NCBI RefSeq assembly: GCF_014192415.1
Contig: NZ_JACHXY010000001.1
Location: 744,001 to 808,000, forward strand
Length of the DNA stretch: 64,000 nt
Reading direction: 5' to 3'
From: Microbacterium proteolyticum
GTDB taxonomy: Bacteria > Actinomycetota > Actinomycetes > Actinomycetales > Microbacteriaceae
The translations under genes and the position numbers were made by a program. Below the pieces are notes generated by a model. That model saw nothing but the letters and a program-made list of their open reading frames with translations, searched no databases and was not told the DNA's origin. Positions 25,207 through 33,984 of the stretch are shown here, in pieces. Within the stretch, counting starts at the first letter, position 1. Each line of letters opens with the position of its first letter.

Positions 25207-25584
25207 TCAGCGCGTCGACCACCACGCCGCCGCCACCAGCAGCGGCTGGAAGAACAGGCGGACGAAGCGCTTGCGGTCGGTGTCGAGCCCGAACGCCGAG
25301 CGACCCTTGCGCCACTGGTCGATGTTGCCCGGGAAGATGGCGATGAAGAACGCCGCCAGCGCGGCACCGATCCGGCGCCGTTCGCGCGGCAGAGTCAGGA
25401 GTGCGAGACCGAAGGCGGCCTCGACGACTCCGGATGCCACGACCACGGCGTCCCGGTCCAGCGGGCCGCGCTCCACGATGACGTCGGGCACCTGCGCCTG
25501 GAAATCGCGCCGGGCGAAGGTCAGGTGGGCGGTACCGGCGAACACCATGGCCGCGGCCAGCGTCCAACGCACGACAGATCTCAT
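25207..25584 (-). CDS. DoxX-family membrane protein
   Basis: 125 aa from the ATG at 25584. It has four hydrophobic segments, with LTFARRDFQAQVPD after the first helix and FFIAIFPGNIDQW after the third, both characteristic of the DoxX-like family common in actinobacteria. Some DoxX proteins act with thiol and redox systems at the membrane; the role here is unknown. It is the first gene of a minus-strand unit with the RNA ligase-like and PPOX genes. Confidence 0.82.
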   Translation of the reverse strand: MRSVVRWTLAAAMVFAGTAHLTFARRDFQAQVPDVIVERGPLDRDAVVVASGVVEAAFGLALLTLPRERRRIGAALAAFFIAIFPGNIDQWRKGRSAFGLDTDRKRFVRLFFQPLLVAAAWWSTR

Positions 25585-25733
25585 GCCCGCCACGCTACTT
25601 CGCCGTACGGACGGGCTCCGCGGGCTTGACGAAGCGCTCACGCCGGGCTGCTACGGCACGCGTCCGGATTCCGCAACCCCGGGCCGCCCTCCGCCGACCC
25701 CGGTTGACTGGATCTCGAAGAAGGAGGTGCTCC

Positions 25734-26027
25734 GTGACCGTGACCGACGCCGTGTCCCCCGTGACCCGCGACGGCGATCTCGATGCCCTTCTCGTGCGGG
25801 CCGCCAGCGGCGACTGCGATGCCTTCGTCGCGTTCTACGATGCGACCGCCTCGCGCGTGTACGGGGTTCTCCTGTCGGTGACGGGCGTCGCGGAACGGGC
25901 CGAGGCGCTGCTCGAGGGCATCTACCTCGAGGCGTGGGAACGTATGCGCGGGCGCAGCGCCCCACCCTGCCCCGGAATGCAGTGGGTGTCCGCGATCGCC
26001 CACCGCCACGCCGCCGGTCGCCGCTGA
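25734..26027 (+). CDS. Truncated ECF sigma-factor-like protein (region 2 only)
   Basis: 97 aa from the GTG at 25734 with a strong AAGGAGG Shine-Dalgarno 6 nt upstream. Residues 14-75 match sigma-70 region 2 of ECF factors: LDALLVRAASGDCDAFVAFY, then RVYGVLLSVTG and a GIYLEAWERMR helix that binds the -10 element and core polymerase. The protein ends soon after (AIAHRHAAGRR) and lacks region 4, which recognises the -35 box. The last residues resemble the start of the region 2-4 linker, so this looks like a shortened factor. It may be a decoy or a degenerate gene. Confidence 0.75.
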   Translation: MTVTDAVSPVTRDGDLDALLVRAASGDCDAFVAFYDATASRVYGVLLSVTGVAERAEALLEGIYLEAWERMRGRSAPPCPGMQWVSAIAHRHAAGRR

Positions 26028-26122
26028 GCCCGCGGGCCCGAGGCCCCCTTTCGTTCCACGATCGTGATTCTCTGCGGTCGAACTAGAATGACGCCACGGG
26101 TGGCTGAGCCTCGAGGAGACGT

Positions 26123-26578
26123 ATGACGATCGAGATCGAAGACGACGCCGCAACCATCGCTGCACGGGCGGTCGAGCGCCTACGCCTCGCCGAGGCGCGG
26201 CTCGCCCGCCGCCGCCAGTCCGACTGCGGGCCGAGCGAGAACGCGCGCGCCGCGATGCGCTTCATCCTCGAGCGCGCCGACGCGGGAGCCACCGTCACTC
26301 CCTCCGAGCTCGCGCAGCACCTCGCCATCTCCGCCGCATCGGTCACGGGCATGCTCGACCGACTGCACGCCGGCGGTCTGATCGCCTTCGTCGCGAACCC
26401 GACCGACCGGCGCAGCAAATTCGTCGTGCCGTTCGATCGCGGCACCGATCCCGACGCCATCGATCCGGTCACGGCGCAGATCCGCGCTTTCGCCGCCGAG
26501 CTGCCCGACGACGCGGCGGATCACGTGGCTGCGTTCCTCGACCGCGTGCGCGAGGTCGTCGACGCGGAATGCGCCTGA
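26123..26578 (+). CDS. MarR-family transcriptional regulator
   Basis: 151 aa with a CGAGGAGACGT Shine-Dalgarno. Residues 55-110 form the winged helix: TPSELAQHLAISAASVTGML, then a wing with NPTDRRSK. It resembles the partial MarR at the left edge in the recognition helix (SxASVTxxLDRL) and in the short C-terminal helix. A -10-like TAGAAT lies at about 26,084 and a perfect palindrome CACGATCGTG (26057-26066) upstream is a possible operator. It converges on the DUF7882 gene with a 6-nt gap. Ligand and targets unknown. Confidence 0.88.
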   Translation: MTIEIEDDAATIAARAVERLRLAEARLARRRQSDCGPSENARAAMRFILERADAGATVTPSELAQHLAISAASVTGMLDRLHAGGLIAFVANPTDRRSKFVVPFDRGTDPDAIDPVTAQIRAFAAELPDDAADHVAAFLDRVREVVDAECA

Positions 26579-26584
26579 GCGCGA

Positions 26585-26899
26585 TTACGCGGTGATCGCC
26601 GAGTCGGCATCGGGCTCGGGGGTGACGCTGAGTCCCTGGGGCGCACTCGCTTCGTTCATCAGATCCTCGACCCACCGGCGATTCAGCTGCGGGGGCCTGC
26701 TGCCGTAGAAGTGGAAGACGAGGGGGATCGACGGCGAGATCCACAGGGAGCGCGTGCCGCTTCCGTCCCCCATCGGGAAGTGGAACATGAACGGCTCGCT
26801 GCGGCGCAGCTTGTTCATGAAGACGACGCGCAGATGTGAGAGCGTCCGGTCCTCGATGTCGAATGCGTGACCGAGCGTGTTGTAAACCAGTTTTCCCAC
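26585..26899 (-). CDS. DUF7882-family small protein
   Basis: 104 aa. It begins MGKLVYNTLGHAFDIEDRTL and contains HLRVVFMNKLRRSEPFMF, LWISPSIPLVFHFYGSRPP and NRRWVEDLMNEA, the pattern of short Microbacteriaceae proteins often misannotated as ATP-dependent DNA ligase. It lacks any ligase motif. It appears to be a single beta-rich domain, soluble, of unknown function. It is commonly present in many copies in these genomes. Confidence 0.85.
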   Translation of the reverse strand: MGKLVYNTLGHAFDIEDRTLSHLRVVFMNKLRRSEPFMFHFPMGDGSGTRSLWISPSIPLVFHFYGSRPPQLNRRWVEDLMNEASAPQGLSVTPEPDADSAITA

Positions 26900-27256
26900 C
26901 GCACGAGTCTATATGGCTTCGGGTTGTTAACTATCTGACGAGTGCCGGATGCGCCGCGGGGCGATCCGGACGGTCCGGTCCGCCGTGGGGGACCGGGCTG
27001 CTCGACCCTCGCCCGGATCACGACTCCGTTCGACGGAGCGGCAGCTCCCCGGCACGGGGTGCAGGTCCATGGGATGCCGGGTTCGCGTCGGGTTCCGGTG
27101 GCTGCATGCCACCGCCGACGTGGTGTCACCGACCCCGCACGTGCGCGCCCGTGGAGGACGGCGGGAAGTGTGCCAAGATTGCGCTCGTCGCAGTGCGACA
27201 CCGTGTCTCGGGGGAGAATGCGGGCGCGTGAGCGCGAAGGCGGAGGAGTTGGGCAA
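26900..27256. other. Intergenic region, divergent promoters expected
   Basis: 357 nt between the DUF7882 gene and the response regulator, which are divergent. On the minus strand CATATAGACT (about 26,907-26,916) is -10-like for DUF7882. A GGAGGAG Shine-Dalgarno is 8 nt before the regulator start. A 6-bp hairpin (GGTGGC-TGCAT-GCCACC, 27097-27113) is the only clear structure. I see no gene. Confidence 0.4.
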
Positions 27257-28126
27257 ATGAACGACGTGGCAGAGCTCCCGAAGACCGCGGTCATCGTCGA
27301 GGACGACCCCGACATCCGGCATCTCCTCGCCGATGTGCTGGAGTCAGCGGGATTCGCCACCGTCTCGGTCGGTAACGGCATCGACGGAGTGCGAGCCGTC
27401 ATCGCCCACCAGCCGCTCATCACCACACTCGACGTCAACATGCCGGGCATCGACGGGTTCGAAGCCGCGCGACGCATCCGTCGCCAGAGCGACACCTACA
27501 TCATCATGCTGACGGGCCTCGAGGAGGAGGCGGACGTCGTCCTGGGCCTCGGCGCCGGCGCCGACGAGTACGTGGTCAAACCGTTCCGTCCGCGAGAGTT
27601 GCGCGCCCGGATCGAGGCGCTCCTGCGTCGACCCCGTGCCGGCGAGTCCGGCGGGGCCGCGTCCGCTACCGGTCGGGAGGATGTCGGATACGTTCTCCCC
27701 GCCGCACACACCGAGGCGGACGCTCCCGCGATGACCCGGACCGACGTCGCCGCCCGGCCTCTCCTCGACGAAGTCCCCGCCCCGGATGACGGCTGGCTCA
27801 CGCACCGCGACCTGCACCTCGACCCCGAGAGCCGGCTCGTGCGGATGGCAGACCTTGAGCTCGATCTCACCCGCACGGAGTTCGACCTCCTCGCCGCCCT
27901 CATGGAGTCCAAGCGACGCGTCCGCAGCAAAGCGGATCTCACCCTGGTGCTCCGGGGTGAGTCCTACGTCACGAGCTATTTCGTCGGCGACGCGGACAAG
28001 CGCGCGATCGAGGCGCACATGACCAATCTCCGCCGGAAGCTCGGCGACAATCCGGCGAGCCCGCGCTACATCGAAACCGTTCGCGGCGTCGGGTACCGGA
28101 TGACGTCGGAGTCGTCCGCGTCCTGA
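27257..28126 (+). CDS. OmpR/PhoB-family response regulator with long linker
   Basis: 289 aa, about 60 longer than a usual OmpR-type regulator. The receiver domain (residues 10-125) has the acidic pocket (E15-D16-D17), phospho-acceptor D59 (TTLDVNMPG), T86 and K108 (VVKPF). A linker of about 60 residues rich in Ala, Gly and Glu (128-185) separates it from the winged-helix DNA-binding domain (about 188-285), which ends RYIETVRGVGYRM. It probably pairs with the histidine kinase at 29,402, two genes downstream on the same strand. Targets are unknown. Confidence 0.9.
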   Translation: MNDVAELPKTAVIVEDDPDIRHLLADVLESAGFATVSVGNGIDGVRAVIAHQPLITTLDVNMPGIDGFEAARRIRRQSDTYIIMLTGLEEEADVVLGLGAGADEYVVKPFRPRELRARIEALLRRPRAGESGGAASATGREDVGYVLPAAHTEADAPAMTRTDVAARPLLDEVPAPDDGWLTHRDLHLDPESRLVRMADLELDLTRTEFDLLAALMESKRRVRSKADLTLVLRGESYVTSYFVGDADKRAIEAHMTNLRRKLGDNPASPRYIETVRGVGYRMTSESSAS

Positions 28127-28235
28127 TGCCACCGCGTCGAACAGATGCCTCGCCCCCCTCCGGGGCCGAGGTGTCCGCCCCTCCGACCGTTCGGGCGGGC
28201 CGAACGCCGATCCCCCTTCGCCGGACGAGCACCAC

Positions 28236-29315
28236 GTGATCGTTCTCGCACTTCTGTCGACGATCACCACCGCCGGTGTCGCCCTGACCATCCTCTTCCT
28301 CACCCATGGCCGCACCGACGACGACCGAGGGGGCGCTCGGGCTGAGATGGTGAAGTACTTCGGCATGGCCGCGGTCGCCGCCCTGCTATGCGGGGCGATG
28401 AACGTCGTCGAGGCGGCGGGCGGCGGTACGGCGGCCGCCGCCGGCGGCAACGCCACCAACGTGATGGCCGCGGGCATGGTGTGGGCGGGCGCCCGCCGTC
28501 TCAATCGCCGCCGCGCGGTCGGCGCGGTCGGCATCGTGGCGGGCGGGATCTTCCTCCTCGGCCTGACGTTCCTGCTCTCCCTCGAGGAAGCCACCGTGCT
28601 CAAGACGGCGGGGCTCGTCGTCTTCGCCTTCCTCGGCGCCCTCGAGTGCGCGCGTCGTCCGCTCGGCGACCTGCGGGGCAGTCGTCTGCTGACGTGGACC
28701 ATGGGCGTGTACGCCGCTTACAACGCCGCCCGCATCGGGGTGGTCGTGACGGTGGGCACCGCTCCCCTCGTCGAACCGGGGGTCGTTTCCCCCGAGGCCA
28801 CGGCGATCGTGAGTGCGGTGGCCATCGCCCTCGTCTCCACGAGCGCGGTCCGCATCGGCCGACAGCTCGACGACCGTCCCTCGCCCGGCACACGGGCCCA
28901 CGATCGTGGCGCTCTCCGGCGCGAGGCCGCGCGCCTCGTCGCGGCGCACGGCAGCGCGCGGGTCACCCTCGTGCGCGTTCCCGAGATCGACCTCATCCGC
29001 ACCGCGCACAGCGTCGCATGCGGAGACGAGATGCTCCGCGCAGCCGCCGACGCCGTCGACGACGCCCTCTCCGAGGCGGTGACCGGCGTTCCCTCTCGCG
29101 ACACCGTCTTCGCCGTCGCGCCCGAGGGAATGACGACGGATGCCGTCGAGATCGCCGTGCGCCTCGCGTTCGCCCGCCGCATGGTCTTGCTCGACTTCGA
29201 CGACGTTCCGGACCTGTCGTTCGAGCACTCCGTTATCCGGACGGTCGACGCACTCTCCGCCCTCATGAATCACCGTCGTCCGCATGCGCGCCCCGGCGGG
29301 GTCGACGAGCTCTGA
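28236..29315 (+). CDS. Membrane protein with degenerate GGDEF-like C-terminal domain
   Basis: 359 aa from a GTG at 28236. Residues 1-208 contain about six transmembrane helices. The cytoplasmic remainder (224-340) follows the layout of a diguanylate cyclase domain: VTLVRVPEIDLIRTAHSVAC, GDEMLRAAADAVDDAL and a late strand VFAVAPEG. However, the GGDEF active-site loop and metal-binding aspartates are not recognisable. It is probably not catalytic and may be a receptor or a divergent pseudo-enzyme. It lies between the response regulator and the histidine kinase, so a role in that signalling pathway is likely. Confidence 0.6.
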   Translation: MIVLALLSTITTAGVALTILFLTHGRTDDDRGGARAEMVKYFGMAAVAALLCGAMNVVEAAGGGTAAAAGGNATNVMAAGMVWAGARRLNRRRAVGAVGIVAGGIFLLGLTFLLSLEEATVLKTAGLVVFAFLGALECARRPLGDLRGSRLLTWTMGVYAAYNAARIGVVVTVGTAPLVEPGVVSPEATAIVSAVAIALVSTSAVRIGRQLDDRPSPGTRAHDRGALRREAARLVAAHGSARVTLVRVPEIDLIRTAHSVACGDEMLRAAADAVDDALSEAVTGVPSRDTVFAVAPEGMTTDAVEIAVRLAFARRMVLLDFDDVPDLSFEHSVIRTVDALSALMNHRRPHARPGGVDEL

Positions 29316-29401
29316 CCCGACCGGTACCCCGCGTACCGGCCGCACGAGACGCGGCCCGATCCTTGAGGGAACCCCCGCAGCGCGGTCGATAAGCTCGGGG
29401 C

Positions 29402-31072
29402 ATGGCATCCCCGAGGAGCGTTCCTTCGGCGGCCCCCGCGGACGACGGCGTGCGCCACGACGACGCAGACGGCCCTGGCGGGCGCACGCGATCGGTGTGG
29501 CTTCTCCAGCTCCTCCTCGGTGCGAGTGTCATGATCACCGTCCTCCTCGTCCAGGTGATCGAACCGACGCTGTTCGCCTACTGGCCGTTCTCCGCGGGCG
29601 TGGGTGTCGTGATCGCGCTCACGGCCGTCGCCATCGTCGTCCCCTGGCACAAGGTCCCCCGCGCGGCCGTCTCCGTCATCCCCTTCGGCGACATCATCGC
29701 CGTCGGCCTCATGAGCGTCGGCACGGATCTGCGCTTCGGGTTCTTCTGGGTGTTCCCCATCATGTGGATCGCCACGCATTTCTCGCTCGTCTCCCTCATC
29801 GCCGCGCTCGGAGGGGTCGCGCTCATCATCTTCCTCGACGCCACGCTGAGCGCCGCCGGGCCGTCCTCTGCGCTGCGGCTGCTGGTCGTGCTGCTGTCGC
29901 TGACCTTCATCGCGATCACCGCCTACCTGTCCGCACGACAGACCCGCGCGTTCAAGCAACTGCTCCGGCGCCAGGCTCGACGGCTGCAGGGCACGCTCCA
30001 GCGGGTATCGGGTCAGGAGCGTCGCGTGTCGCAGATGCTCAACGGCCTCGACACGGGTATCGCGCGGCTCTCGGCGGACGGTGAGGTTCTCGCCCTGAAC
30101 GACACGTACGTCGCCCTCTACGGCATCGAGCGCGACGATCCGCAGCGACCCGGCCGTGCGGTCGAGTACGCCGCGCTGCGCGGCGAACCCCTCTCCGATG
30201 ACCAACGCCCCTTCGCCCGGGCGGCCCGGGGAGAGCAGCTCGACGACGAGAGGATGTGGTTGTTCGACACCCGCGGCGAGTGGCACGCGCTGTCGGTGTC
30301 GACGCGACGCCTGGTCTCGTCCGACGAACCGGAGGGCACGCTGCTCATCGTCCACGACGTGACGGCGCTGATCGAATCCGAGCGCGCCCGGGAACGACTG
30401 GCCGCGACCGTGTCGCACGAACTCCGCAACCCGCTCACCGCCATCGTCGGCCACGCCGACCTCGCTCTCGACGATCCCGGCCTTCCCCCGAAGGTGCGCG
30501 AGCAGCTCGAGGTGATCGCCGGGGCCGGGGAACGGATGCAGAAGCTCATCTCGGAGATCCTCGCGTCCTCACGTGGTGTGTTCCGCGAACCGGCGGCGCC
30601 CGCCGGCGCCGACGCGAGTCGGATCATCGCATCCTCCCTGGAGTCCTTCCGCCCCGCGGCCGCTGCACGGCGCGTGAGCGTCGTCGACGAGCTCCCCCCG
30701 ATCGCCGACGTGGCGGGAGACGGCTTCCGCCTGCGTCAGGCCTTCGACAACATCCTGAGCAACGCGATCAAGTACACCCCCGCGGGCGGCACGATCCGCG
30801 TCTCCGGCGAGGTGTCCCCCGACGACGTCATCCTGCGATTCGCCGACTCCGGGATCGGTATCCACTCCGACGATCTGGCGCGCGTGTTCGACCCGTACTT
30901 CCGCGCGCGCACCGCGCGCGAGAGCGCCATCCCGGGCACGGGCCTCGGGATGGGGATCGTCCGCAGCATCGTGGAGGAGCAGGGCGGTTCGCTGTACCTC
31001 GAGAGCGAGCTCGGCCTCGGAACGACCGTGACGGTGATCCTCCCCGCGCCCGCCGAAGACCAGCTCTCCTGA
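29402..31072 (+). CDS. Sensor histidine kinase
   Basis: 556 aa. About six transmembrane helices (residues 31-178) are followed by a coiled stretch, a PAS domain (about 210-320), the HisKA dimerisation helix with phospho-acceptor H339 (TVSHELRNPLTAIVGH) and an HATPase_c domain. The ATPase domain shows the N box (FDNILSNAIKYTP), G1 (DSGIGI) and G2 (GTGLGMGIV) boxes. There is no large extracytoplasmic loop, so the signal is probably sensed in the membrane or by PAS. The ATG lies 6-7 nt after a -10-like TAAGCT (29390-29395) without a Shine-Dalgarno, suggesting a leaderless mRNA separate from the upstream genes. Confidence 0.92.
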   Translation: MASPRSVPSAAPADDGVRHDDADGPGGRTRSVWLLQLLLGASVMITVLLVQVIEPTLFAYWPFSAGVGVVIALTAVAIVVPWHKVPRAAVSVIPFGDIIAVGLMSVGTDLRFGFFWVFPIMWIATHFSLVSLIAALGGVALIIFLDATLSAAGPSSALRLLVVLLSLTFIAITAYLSARQTRAFKQLLRRQARRLQGTLQRVSGQERRVSQMLNGLDTGIARLSADGEVLALNDTYVALYGIERDDPQRPGRAVEYAALRGEPLSDDQRPFARAARGEQLDDERMWLFDTRGEWHALSVSTRRLVSSDEPEGTLLIVHDVTALIESERARERLAATVSHELRNPLTAIVGHADLALDDPGLPPKVREQLEVIAGAGERMQKLISEILASSRGVFREPAAPAGADASRIIASSLESFRPAAAARRVSVVDELPPIADVAGDGFRLRQAFDNILSNAIKYTPAGGTIRVSGEVSPDDVILRFADSGIGIHSDDLARVFDPYFRARTARESAIPGTGLGMGIVRSIVEEQGGSLYLESELGLGTTVTVILPAPAEDQLS

Positions 31073-31403
31073 TCGGGAGGTCGGCGTACGAGCGGAGCCG
31101 TCCCGACGTCGCTCCCGGGAGGTGTGGTCCGCACGCGTTCGCGAAGGTGAACCGGCGGGTGACAAAAGCGGCCTCGCGGGGAACGTCGTCCGCGACGAGG
31201 GTCTGCACAGGCGGGTGGGCGCGTGCGTCAGTGAGCCCGGGCGTGCGCGCGGTGCGAGGCGCAGAACAGCAGTCGGGGCTTCGGCGGGTGGTCGCCTCCT
31301 CGTCCTGGCCTGTCTCTGATCGAGCTCCGAGGCGCGTCCCGGCGTCGCTTCATGTGAAGGAGAGCGCGTGGGACCGACTCGGCGAGCCGCTTAGGGTGTT
31401 CGC
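31073..31403 (+). other. Intergenic region before the DUF4012 gene
   Basis: 331 nt with no supported gene. The only signal I see is TAGGGT (31392-31397) 6 nt before the GTG at 31404, which fits a -10 box for a leaderless transcript. Confidence 0.4.
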
Positions 31404-33170
31404 GTGATCGACACCCCGCGCTCCAAATCGACGCCCGTCGTGCGTCGGGCCTTCGCCGGCGCGGTCTGTCTCATCGCCGTGGCGGGGCTCGCGCTCACCG
31501 CGTGGATCGGTGTGCGAGCCGTGCTCGCGCAGACTCATCTGCTGCAGGCTCGGGCGGCGGTGTCTGCCGCGACGGGCGCCCTCGACGATCCGGCGGCCGC
31601 GGCGGCCGTCTTCGCGTCCATCGGCGACGACACGTCCGCGGCACGCGAGCTCACCGGCGACCCCGGCTGGCGACTCGCGGAGGCGCTGCCCTGGATCGGA
31701 CCGCAGTTGTCGGCGGTCTCCGACACCGCGGGCGCGATCGACAGCGCCGTCCGCGCCCTCGAGCCGCTGGCCGCGGCGTCCGCCGGGTTGTCGGTCGACG
31801 TGATCCGACCCGTCGACGGTGCCGTCGATGTCGCAACGATCGCCGCCATCGCGCCCGCGGCCACCGCGGCCGCATCGGGGCTGCGGGAGTCGGCCGATCG
31901 CCTCTCCGCGATCGATAAGGGGCCGCTGCTCGGGCGTGTGGCGGACGGGGTCTCACAGGCGGGCGAGCTCCTCGACACGGCGGCCGGTGCGGCCGACGCG
32001 CTCCAGCGGGCCGCCCGACTCGTGCCCGCGATGCTCGGCGCCGACGGCCCGCGATCCACGCTCGTGCTGTTCCAGAACAACGCCGAGTGGCGCTCGCTGG
32101 GCGGTGTCGTGGGCGCGGTCGCGCAGCTCGATACCGTCGACGGCCGGATGACGTTGGTGGCCCAGGCGTCCTCCGCCGACGTCGGCGACCTGAGCGCGGA
32201 GCCGGTGGCCGAGCTCGCCGCCGACGTGCGGAGCATCTACGACACCCGTCCCGCCCGATACCTGCAGAACACCACACAGGTGCCCGACTTCACCGTCGGT
32301 GCGCCGCTCGCGCGCGAGATGTGGCGCCGCGTGCACGGCACGGACGTCGACGCTGTGGTCGCGTTGGATCCCGTGACCCTGTCGTACCTGCTGCGCGCGA
32401 CGGGTCCCGTGCGTCTGGCATCCGGCGACGACCTGACCGCCGACAACGCCGTCCGGCTCCTTCTCGATGAGACCTATCGTCGTTACCCCGACCCGCGCCA
32501 GCAGGACGCCTTCTTCCAGAGTGCCGCGGCAGCGGTGTTCCAGGCACTCGCCGACGGCCGGGTGAATCCCGTGGCCCTCGTGGATGCCGTCGGTCAGGCC
32601 GGACGCGAGCGGCGGTTGCTCGTCTGGAGTGCGGATGCCACGGAGCAGGCCGTGCTCGACGGGTCGACCCTGCAGGGAGCTCTCCCCGCCTCCGACGGCA
32701 CGCGCACCACTTTCGGGGTCTACTTGAACGACGGCACGGGTTCCAAGATGGACTACTACCTGCACCCCCTCGTCGAGACCGCGTGGTGCGGCGCCGACCT
32801 GGCCTCGGTGCACGTCGAGCTGCGCAGTGACGCCCCCGATCCCGCCTCGCTTCCGGCGTACGTGACCGGAGGCGGCGAATACGGCGTGCCCGTCGGCGAC
32901 GCCCTCACCGGGGTCTACGTCTACCTCCCGCCCGGTGCCCAGCTCCTCGAGCGTCGGACGACCGGCGAGGACGGTGCGACGGGTTTCGCCGGTGGTGTGC
33001 ACGACGGTCGCGAGGTGGTGAAGTGGTCCGTGCGCCTGGCCCCGGGCGAGACCTCGCAGCTCGATCTCCTCGTGCGCCTGACAGCCACCGCCGAACTGGA
33101 TGCGGTGGCGACACCCACCCGCGACGGCTCAGAGCTCCCCCGCGGCGGGGAGTGCCGCTTCCCCGGGTAA
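31404..33170 (+). CDS. DUF4012-domain membrane/cell-surface protein
   Basis: 588 aa from a GTG at 31404 with no Shine-Dalgarno, placed for leaderless translation. One transmembrane helix (about 17-37) anchors the protein. Residues 38-190 are Ala-rich helices, and from about 215 the DUF4012 core is recognised by LVLFQNNAEWRSLGGVVGAV, with later MWRRVHGTDVDAVVALDPV and a C-terminal beta region with two cysteines. DUF4012 proteins are exported and often found near exopolysaccharide or surface-polymer genes in actinobacteria; the molecular role is unknown. It precedes a sortase-signal protein. Confidence 0.85.
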   Translation: MIDTPRSKSTPVVRRAFAGAVCLIAVAGLALTAWIGVRAVLAQTHLLQARAAVSAATGALDDPAAAAAVFASIGDDTSAARELTGDPGWRLAEALPWIGPQLSAVSDTAGAIDSAVRALEPLAAASAGLSVDVIRPVDGAVDVATIAAIAPAATAAASGLRESADRLSAIDKGPLLGRVADGVSQAGELLDTAAGAADALQRAARLVPAMLGADGPRSTLVLFQNNAEWRSLGGVVGAVAQLDTVDGRMTLVAQASSADVGDLSAEPVAELAADVRSIYDTRPARYLQNTTQVPDFTVGAPLAREMWRRVHGTDVDAVVALDPVTLSYLLRATGPVRLASGDDLTADNAVRLLLDETYRRYPDPRQQDAFFQSAAAAVFQALADGRVNPVALVDAVGQAGRERRLLVWSADATEQAVLDGSTLQGALPASDGTRTTFGVYLNDGTGSKMDYYLHPLVETAWCGADLASVHVELRSDAPDPASLPAYVTGGGEYGVPVGDALTGVYVYLPPGAQLLERRTTGEDGATGFAGGVHDGREVVKWSVRLAPGETSQLDLLVRLTATAELDAVATPTRDGSELPRGGECRFPG

Positions 33171-33357
33171 CCGAACCGGACGAGCCCCGCGATGGGGTGA
33201 ACTCCGGGGCGCCACCACGTGAAACCGCCTCGTCCGGGGCGAGTCACACACTGCTCCTCCACAAGACTCTCCGCTAGAAGCCATTCGGACTACGGCAGGC
33301 GGACTTCGCCCCGTAACCCCGTGCCGGCTCGACTTCGCCAAGCAGATGGGGCACACC

Positions 33358-33912
33358 ATGAAGACCAAGATCGTCCGGGCCGTCGTCGCGCTCTCGCTCG
33401 CCGCGGCTGCGCTGATGGCCCCCACGGCCGCCAACGCCTATACCGACCCCGCCGTCATCAGCGTCTCGCCATCGGTGGCCGCCCCCGGCGGCGTGGCGAC
33501 GTTCACCACCGACCGCGCGGCCTACCAGGGCGACGAGGAGATCATCATCTCCGTCACCGGCGGCGCCGCCAAGGGCATCACGCTCGCCTCGGTCGCGACC
33601 GAGACCAACGACTCCCTGCGTTCCCGCGCGGTCAACGGCTACCTCAAGACGCCGGTGCGCTTTCCGAGCAACGCCAAGGGCGTCTACTCCTTCACCTTCA
33701 CCGGCGCCACGAGCGGTGTCGTCCTGCACTCGAGTGTGACCGTCACCCCGGCGGGCTCGAGCACGGCACCCGCCAAGGGGGGCCTGGCCGTGACCGGCTT
33801 CGACTCCGGCAACTCCGCCGGACTCTGGGTCGCGGGCGGGGCACTCGTGCTCGCGGGCGGCGCGGTGGCTGTCGGCGCCGTCGTCCGTCGTCGCCGCAGC
33901 GCACGATCCTGA
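33358..33912 (+). CDS. Small sortase-signal surface protein (LAVTG)
   Basis: 184 aa from the ATG at 33358. The signal peptide is residues 1-27 (TAANA). A domain of about 100 residues rich in beta strands follows (a single Ig-like fold is likely), then a Gly/Ser/Ala linker and a wall-sorting signal from residue 143: LAVTG, a hydrophobic helix and VRRRRSARS. It is probably attached to peptidoglycan by a class E-type sortase, which is not encoded in this window. Its sorting signal resembles that of the anchor-L protein at 6,978. Function unknown. Confidence 0.78.
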   Translation: MKTKIVRAVVALSLAAAALMAPTAANAYTDPAVISVSPSVAAPGGVATFTTDRAAYQGDEEIIISVTGGAAKGITLASVATETNDSLRSRAVNGYLKTPVRFPSNAKGVYSFTFTGATSGVVLHSSVTVTPAGSSTAPAKGGLAVTGFDSGNSAGLWVAGGALVLAGGAVAVGAVVRRRRSARS

Positions 33913-33931
33913 TCCACCGCAGATCTGCAAC

Positions 33932-33959
33932 GAGGGGGTCGTCTTCGGACGGCCCCCTC
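33932..33959. terminator. Terminator between convergent genes
   Basis: 12-bp stem (GAGGGGGTCGTC with GACGGCCCCCTC, one T-G pair) closed by a stable TTCG tetraloop and followed by TTCGTCG. It lies 19 nt after the LAVTG gene and 25 nt before the end of the convergent endonuclease-like gene. Confidence 0.75.
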
Positions 33960-33984
33960 TTCGTCGATCAGGTAGCGACGGAAC

